64,000 nt of DNA from Lachnospiraceae bacterium. Lineage in GTDB: Bacteria > Bacillota > Clostridia > Lachnospirales > Lachnospiraceae. This document shows, piece after piece, positions 59,839 through 64,000 of the stretch; positions within the stretch are counted from its first letter, which is position 1, and each line of letters opens with the position of its first letter. The notes below the pieces were generated by a model. It did not search any database. It was given only the letters and a program-made list of their open reading frames with translations, and was not told the origin of the DNA. Position numbers and translations under genes: made by a program. Location of the stretch: the NCBI GenBank assembly GCA_014804645.1, contig JAAUZI010000049.1, positions 65,680 to 129,679 of the forward strand, given 5' to 3'.

Positions 59839-62196
59839 TCAATCGTGGGAAAGCACGATCCTTTCTGCCCTGGTGCAGGCCATAATATCCCCCAGAGACC
59901 TCTCATAAAACTCTCTGAGACCCTCCGGGCAGGAGATGACCAGCTGTGGGATGGGGTCCTTCATGGACATCTGTTTTTCGGATTTGTCCTTGCGCACCTG
60001 GGCGATGACGCCCTTCAGATGCGCCCCGAAATCGAGGTACTCTTCATGTACCTGTCCGATGGTCCAGAGCGTCTGGTGCAGGGAAAGCTCCTCCTCGTAT
60101 TTTCTATAAAAATCCTGGTAGATGTACTCCGTCATATAGGGCGTATAGATGGCATACAATTTTAAGATGCCCAGCAGACTATAATAAACCGCAATCTGCC
60201 CGGAATATCTCTGGGCCGCCCCATGCTTCTCCGGCTGGTACAGCCTCTCCTTTGCAATCTCAATATAGTTGTCGCAGAAATCGCTCCAGAACAAGTTGTC
60301 GATCTCGTGTCTGGCCTGCCCGATCTCATAGTCCTCCAGCAGGGCAATGGCCTTTAAGGTGGTCTCGTTTACCCGCTGCAGTATCCATCTGTCCACGGGC
60401 AGCAGTTCAGACTCCTTATACTCTGCGGGCTTTGTGAAATCCTGTAACTGCAGGATGGCAAATCTTGCGGCATTGTACAATTTGTTGAGAAAACGCCTAG
60501 CTATTTTCAGCTCCTCCACGCCAAAGAATGTATCCGTCCCCAGTTTACTGTTTGCCGCCCAGTAGCGGATGGTGTCGGCGGAGTGGGTCTCAATCAGCGC
60601 CATGGGGGAGGAGGAGGCATTGTTTTTAGACTTGCTGATCTTTTCGCCGGGCTTTGCCAGCACGTAACCGCTTATCATAATGTCTCTCCAGGGAATCTGT
60701 CCCGTGTGGTACAGGCTCCTTACAATGGTGTAAAACGCCCAGGTGCGAATGATTTCATGGGCCTGGGACCGCATGCCCATGGGCAGGATCTCCTCCCCAT
60801 ATCTGGCGTTGATAAGCGGGGTTATGGAGGAGGTGGCCCAGGTGTCGAAAACCGCCTCCTCCGGCACAAAGCTGCCGCACCCGCAGCTGCAGGGGCGCAG
60901 CGGCTGACTCTCCAGAGGGTTCACAGGCAGCTGAGACTCCTCCGCAAAGACGGGCTCCCCACAGCTTTGGCAGTACCAGACGGGAAAAGGAACTCCGAAA
61001 TATCTTTGCCGGGAGATGCACCAGTCCCATTTCAGGTTTTCCACCCATATCCGATAGCGGTTCTTCATATGCTCCGGGTGCCATCGGATTTCGTCCGCGG
61101 CCTTGAGGAACCGCTCCTTTTCGGAGAGCACGTCAATATACCACTGCCTGGAGGGGATGAATTCCACGTCTCTTCCGCAGCGCTCATGGATGGCGACCAT
61201 ATGGCAGATGGTCTCCTGTCTGTCCAGGAGTCCTTTTTCCCGTAAAAGCTCTATTATGTGGGTTCTGGCGCCGGCGACCTTCATGCCGCCGATGAAAGCC
61301 ACGTCCTCCTGAATTGTGCCGTCCGGCAGGATAACCTTTTTATAGGGAAGGCTGTGTTTCTGATACCATTCCATGTCCGTGGAGTCCCCGAAGGTGGCGC
61401 ACATTACCACGCCGGTTCCCTTGTCTGTTGCCACCGCTTCATCCGTCATGATGGGAATCAGAAAACCGTACAGGGGCACGGTGGCCTGCAGTCCCACATA
61501 ACGCCGGTATCTGGAATCTTCGGGGTGGACAAAAATACATACGCAGCCCGCCAACAGTTCCGGCCTTGTGGTGGCGATGGGCAGATTCCCCAGGGGCGTC
61601 TCAAAAGACAGATAATTAAAGGTGGTCTCGCACTCCCGGGTCTCCAGCTCCGCCTGGGCTATGGAGGTTCGGCACTCCGTACACCACAGCACGGGGGACT
61701 CCTTCATATAGGCCTTGCGGCTCTTAGCCAGTTCGATAAAGGCTTTCTGAGATGTTTTCTGGGACAGGTCCGACATGGTCTGGTACTGCAGGCTCCAGTC
61801 CACACTGAATCCCAGACGCTGCCACAGCTTCCGAAATTCTTCTTCATATTGTTCCACAGTCTTCAGGCATTTTTCCCGAAAGACGCTCCTGGGCAGCATG
61901 TGCGCCTTTATCTTTTCATCCCGCTCCACCAGACGCTCCGTGGGCAGACCGTTGTCGTCAAAGCCGAAGGGATAGAATACATCATAGCCCTGCATCCGCT
62001 TGAAACGGGCTATCATCTCCGCCTGGGTGTAGGAAAAGACATGGCCGATGTGGAGCTGTCCGCTCACTGTGGGGGGCGGTGTGTCGATGGAGAAGATGGG
62101 GCCTCCCTTTCCGTGCCGGTACTTGTAGATACCCTGCTGTGCCCACATTTGCTCCAGTTCTTTCTCTGTTTTCTGAAAATCATACTTCTGATCCAT
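59839..62196 (-). CDS. valS: Valyl-tRNA synthetase, archaeal-type
   Basis: 785 aa. Class I synthetase with HIGH at 49-52, an editing CP1 domain (ATTRPELLAGC) and KISKSKNN in place of KMSKS. The active-site block GFDDNGLPTE (78-87) is that of archaeal-type ValRS; ordinary bacterial ValRS has GTDHAGIATQ and a C-terminal coiled coil, which is short or lacking here. It therefore may be a second ValRS. Charges tRNA-Val. Controlled by the T-box leader on the same strand. Confidence 0.88.
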   Translation of the reverse strand: MDQKYDFQKTEKELEQMWAQQGIYKYRHGKGGPIFSIDTPPPTVSGQLHIGHVFSYTQAEMIARFKRMQGYDVFYPFGFDDNGLPTERLVERDEKIKAHMLPRSVFREKCLKTVEQYEEEFRKLWQRLGFSVDWSLQYQTMSDLSQKTSQKAFIELAKSRKAYMKESPVLWCTECRTSIAQAELETRECETTFNYLSFETPLGNLPIATTRPELLAGCVCIFVHPEDSRYRRYVGLQATVPLYGFLIPIMTDEAVATDKGTGVVMCATFGDSTDMEWYQKHSLPYKKVILPDGTIQEDVAFIGGMKVAGARTHIIELLREKGLLDRQETICHMVAIHERCGRDVEFIPSRQWYIDVLSEKERFLKAADEIRWHPEHMKNRYRIWVENLKWDWCISRQRYFGVPFPVWYCQSCGEPVFAEESQLPVNPLESQPLRPCSCGCGSFVPEEAVFDTWATSSITPLINARYGEEILPMGMRSQAHEIIRTWAFYTIVRSLYHTGQIPWRDIMISGYVLAKPGEKISKSKNNASSSPMALIETHSADTIRYWAANSKLGTDTFFGVEELKIARRFLNKLYNAARFAILQLQDFTKPAEYKESELLPVDRWILQRVNETTLKAIALLEDYEIGQARHEIDNLFWSDFCDNYIEIAKERLYQPEKHGAAQRYSGQIAVYYSLLGILKLYAIYTPYMTEYIYQDFYRKYEEELSLHQTLWTIGQVHEEYLDFGAHLKGVIAQVRKDKSEKQMSMKDPIPQLVISCPEGLREFYERSLGDIMACTRAERIVLSHD

Positions 62197-62234
62197 ATGG
62201 ATACCTCCTGTAAAATATTATTTTTTACAAAACA

Positions 62235-62579
62235 GACAAAAAAATCGCCCCAAGCCAACGCTTAGGGCGAACAACATGTCCGTGGTACCACCTAAATTCA
62301 GAAATATTTCTGCACTCATAACAATACGGGAAAAACCATTCGCACGATGGCCTTCCGATATCGCTTCCCCTGATAACGGTGGGAATCTCCGTTGGAACCT
62401 ACTGAGTGTATCCTGTTCGGCCCAAAGCTCAAAGGTCACTTCCACACGCCCTTCACGAAAGTTCTCACCAGCCACTTTCTCTCTGTCCATCCGGAAACGT
62501 ATGTACTTCTCCTCGTCGATGCCTTTTTGTCTGTATTTGTTATGGCATGGATAGCCGTCTGGCCTGCCATGCCCTGAAT
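62235..62579 (-). ncRNA. T-box leader of valS
   Basis: On the minus strand: stem I with the AGAGAG and GGTGAGAAC blocks, the T-box AGGTGGTACCACGG antiterminator (62279-62293 region), then the terminator TCGCCCTAAG / CTTGGGGCGA (62245-62270) with seven T. A GTG followed by A in GGAAGTGACC is a possible valine specifier codon, which fits the valS target; this last point is tentative. Uncharged tRNA-Val would switch on read-through. Confidence 0.9.
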
Positions 62580-62585
62580 AAGGTC

Positions 62586-62613
62586 ATTATACCATGTGTT
62601 TGGAGAATGTCAA
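62586..62613 (-). promoter_or_regulatory. Promoter of the valS T-box transcript
   Basis: On the minus strand TTGACA (62608-62613), 16 bases, TATAAT (62586-62591): both boxes are perfect consensus. Confidence 0.85.
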
Positions 62614-62719
62614 GGGTCGTTATTTTGGCAGACTAAGTCCAAAAAGTTTTTGTGTCACAGAATATGACGGGTTCGGCAGAGAAAACTTATAAAAATCTTT
62701 GCGCTGTCTGAAAAAACAC

Positions 62720-62748
62720 TTGCCAAACAGGGAAAAAAGCGGTTAAAT
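62720..62748 (+). promoter_or_regulatory. Promoter of asnA
   Basis: TTGCCA (62720-62725), 17 bases, TTAAAT (62743-62748). Confidence 0.55.
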
Positions 62749-62790
62749 AGTACTGATAGATAAACTATGGAAAGGTATGGTTATAACACA

Positions 62791-63801
62791 ATGGCTAACC
62801 AATTAGTACCCAGGGGATATAAATCCCAACTGAATTTATATGAGACCCAGGTTGCAATCAAGACCGTGAAGGATTTCTTTCAGAGCCTGTTGGCGGAGCG
62901 TATGCACTTGCTGCGCGTGTCCGCACCGCTTTTCGTTGCTCCGGAGTCCGGCATGAACGACAATCTGAACGGTGTGGAACGGCCGGTTAATTTTGACATT
63001 AAGGAGCAGGATGGCAGAGAGGCGGAGATCGTGCAGTCCCTGGCGAAATGGAAACGCTATGCGCTGCACAAATACGGTTTCTCCGCGGGAGAGGGTCTGT
63101 ACACGGACATGAGCGCCATCCGCAGGGATGAGATCACGGACAATATCCACTCCATCTATGTGGATCAGTGGGACTGGGAGAAGATCATAGAGCGCGAGGA
63201 GCGGAATCTGGACACGCTGAAAGACGTGGTGCGCACGGTGTACAAGGTGCTGCGCAAGACAGAGAAATACATGGCGATTCACTATGACTACATAGAGGAG
63301 ATTCTGCCTCACGACATTTTCTTTATCACCACCAAAGAGCTGGAGGAGATGTTCCCGAACTATACCCCCAAGGAGAGGGAGTATTACATAACCAAGGCCA
63401 AGGGCGCCGTCTGCATCATGCAGATCGGAGACGCGCTGGAGAACGGAAAGCCTCACGACGGCCGGGCGCCGGACTATGACGACTGGGCGCTGAATGCGGA
63501 TATCGTGGTGTATTACCCCGTGCTGGACATTGCCCTGGAGCTTTCTTCCATGGGTATCCGCGTGGACAGGGAGGCGCTGCTGTCCCAGCTGGAGAAAGCG
63601 GGCTGCCCGGAGCGTGCAGAACTTCCCTTCCAAAAGTCCATTCTGGATGAGACCGTTCCTTTCACCATCGGCGGTGGCATCGGCCAGTCCCGAATCTGCA
63701 TGTTCTTCCTGCGCAAGGCCCACATTGGGGAGGTACAGTGCTCCCTGTGGCCGGAGGAAGTGATGCAGGAGGCGGAGAAGGTGGGCCTGCAGTTACTATA
63801 A
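62791..63801 (+). CDS. asnA: Aspartate-ammonia ligase (asparagine synthetase A)
   Basis: 336 aa from ATG 62791, which gives the usual family length; ATG 62767 in frame would add eight residues and lies about ten bases after the predicted transcript start. Class II aminoacyl-tRNA-synthetase-like fold: GYKSQLNLYETQ start, PLFVAPESGMNDNLNGVERPV, QWDWEKII, and GGGIGQSRICMFFLRKAHIGEVQ at the C-terminus (quoted in parts: GGGIGQSRICMFF and HIGEVQ). Makes asparagine from aspartate, ammonia and ATP. Divergent from valS. Confidence 0.93.
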   Translation: MANQLVPRGYKSQLNLYETQVAIKTVKDFFQSLLAERMHLLRVSAPLFVAPESGMNDNLNGVERPVNFDIKEQDGREAEIVQSLAKWKRYALHKYGFSAGEGLYTDMSAIRRDEITDNIHSIYVDQWDWEKIIEREERNLDTLKDVVRTVYKVLRKTEKYMAIHYDYIEEILPHDIFFITTKELEEMFPNYTPKEREYYITKAKGAVCIMQIGDALENGKPHDGRAPDYDDWALNADIVVYYPVLDIALELSSMGIRVDREALLSQLEKAGCPERAELPFQKSILDETVPFTIGGGIGQSRICMFFLRKAHIGEVQCSLWPEEVMQEAEKVGLQLL

Positions 63802-63941
63802 CATAGCGTCAGAGTTTGATTTGCGCGGGGGTTCGCAGTGAGATGTGAATCCCCGTCACAGCGTTCCTCTCTGGCAGTTCCATGAAGAGTAACCCGTTTC
63901 CAACAAGTTATGAAGAAATATGAAGAAATAGAAATTAGGGC

Positions 63942-63970
63942 TTGACGAATGAACCGGAGTATGCTATGTT
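63942..63970 (+). promoter_or_regulatory. Promoter of a gene beyond the window
   Basis: TTGACG (63942-63947), 17 bases, TATGTT (63965-63970). The stretch 63802-63941 holds no gene; a GGGGGTTC / GAATCCCC hairpin at 63827-63854, without a T-run, may end asnA transcription. Confidence 0.5.
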
Positions 63971-64000
63971 TATTAAGCGAGATGGATATTAGGTCCTTTT

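Noticed and set aside
61258-62265. A long plus-strand open frame opposite valS
   Set aside because: Antisense to a clear synthetase gene, running through its start and into the T-box; no protein features.

Overview
The window looks like a chromosomal segment of a motile, plant-glycan-using Clostridia member, most likely a Lachnospiraceae relative (Roseburia/Butyrivibrio/Lachnospira-like). The grounds are Firmicutes-type promoters and Shine-Dalgarno sites, a T-box leader, a SigD/FliA-type flagellin promoter, and GH43/GH3/GH2 glycosidases beside a flagellin gene. No genus can be fixed from the sequence alone. No rRNA, tRNA or CRISPR array was seen.

Layout. (1) 1-2.7 kb: two minus-strand genes, a CDP-glycerol-type polymerase and a beta-propeller protein. 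(2) 2.8-4.33 kb: a tyrosine recombinase gene between perfect 21-bp inverted repeats (2835-2855 and 4310-4330). Inside the right repeat is a strong outward promoter (4234-4262), so this looks like a self-encoded invertible promoter switch. (3) 4.4-25.8 kb: one long plus-strand operon of about 20 tightly packed or overlapping surface-glycan genes. It starts behind a leader terminator (4388-4419) and ends at a terminator (25817-25848). It encodes a nucleotidyltransferase-kinase fusion, a KdsD-like isomerase, a CMP-sugar synthetase, a KdsC-like phosphatase, a DRE-TIM aldolase, a radical SAM enzyme, two DUF115/MAF-like proteins, two GT9-like transferases, a pyruvyltransferase, an SDR, a hexapeptide acyltransferase and a 1261-residue multi-domain fusion. 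Eight proteins of regions 1 and 3 carry the same Rossmann-like module and three carry a propeller. (4) 25.97-32.49 kb: an AT-rich cassette of MBL hydrolase, N6-adenine methyltransferase, double-GHKL ATPase/kinase, receiver protein and HNH nuclease. I read it as a candidate, possibly undescribed, defence system. (5) 32.5-40 kb: a second, GC-richer surface/flagellar cluster with a DUF6492 transferase, SGNH protein, FkbM methyltransferase, Rpe, TarI/IspD-like and TarJ-like enzymes, and flagellin. (6) 40-49.6 kb: GH43, GH3 and GH2 glycosidases and a LacI-type-sensor/GGDEF diguanylate cyclase. (7) 49.7-64 kb: housekeeping genes: MraY-like transferase, GreA, HAD-CPBP fusion, gltB and gltD (split by a structured 182-bp repeat), DUF2716, T-box-controlled archaeal-type valS, and asnA.

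How it may work together. Recombination at the inverted repeats would connect the main promoter to the 21-kb glycan operon or disconnect it, giving phase variation of a surface or flagellin glycan. That glycan may contain a CMP-activated 3-deoxy-ulosonic acid. The MAF-like proteins, nearby flagellin and c-di-GMP enzyme suggest a link to motility, but this is inference.
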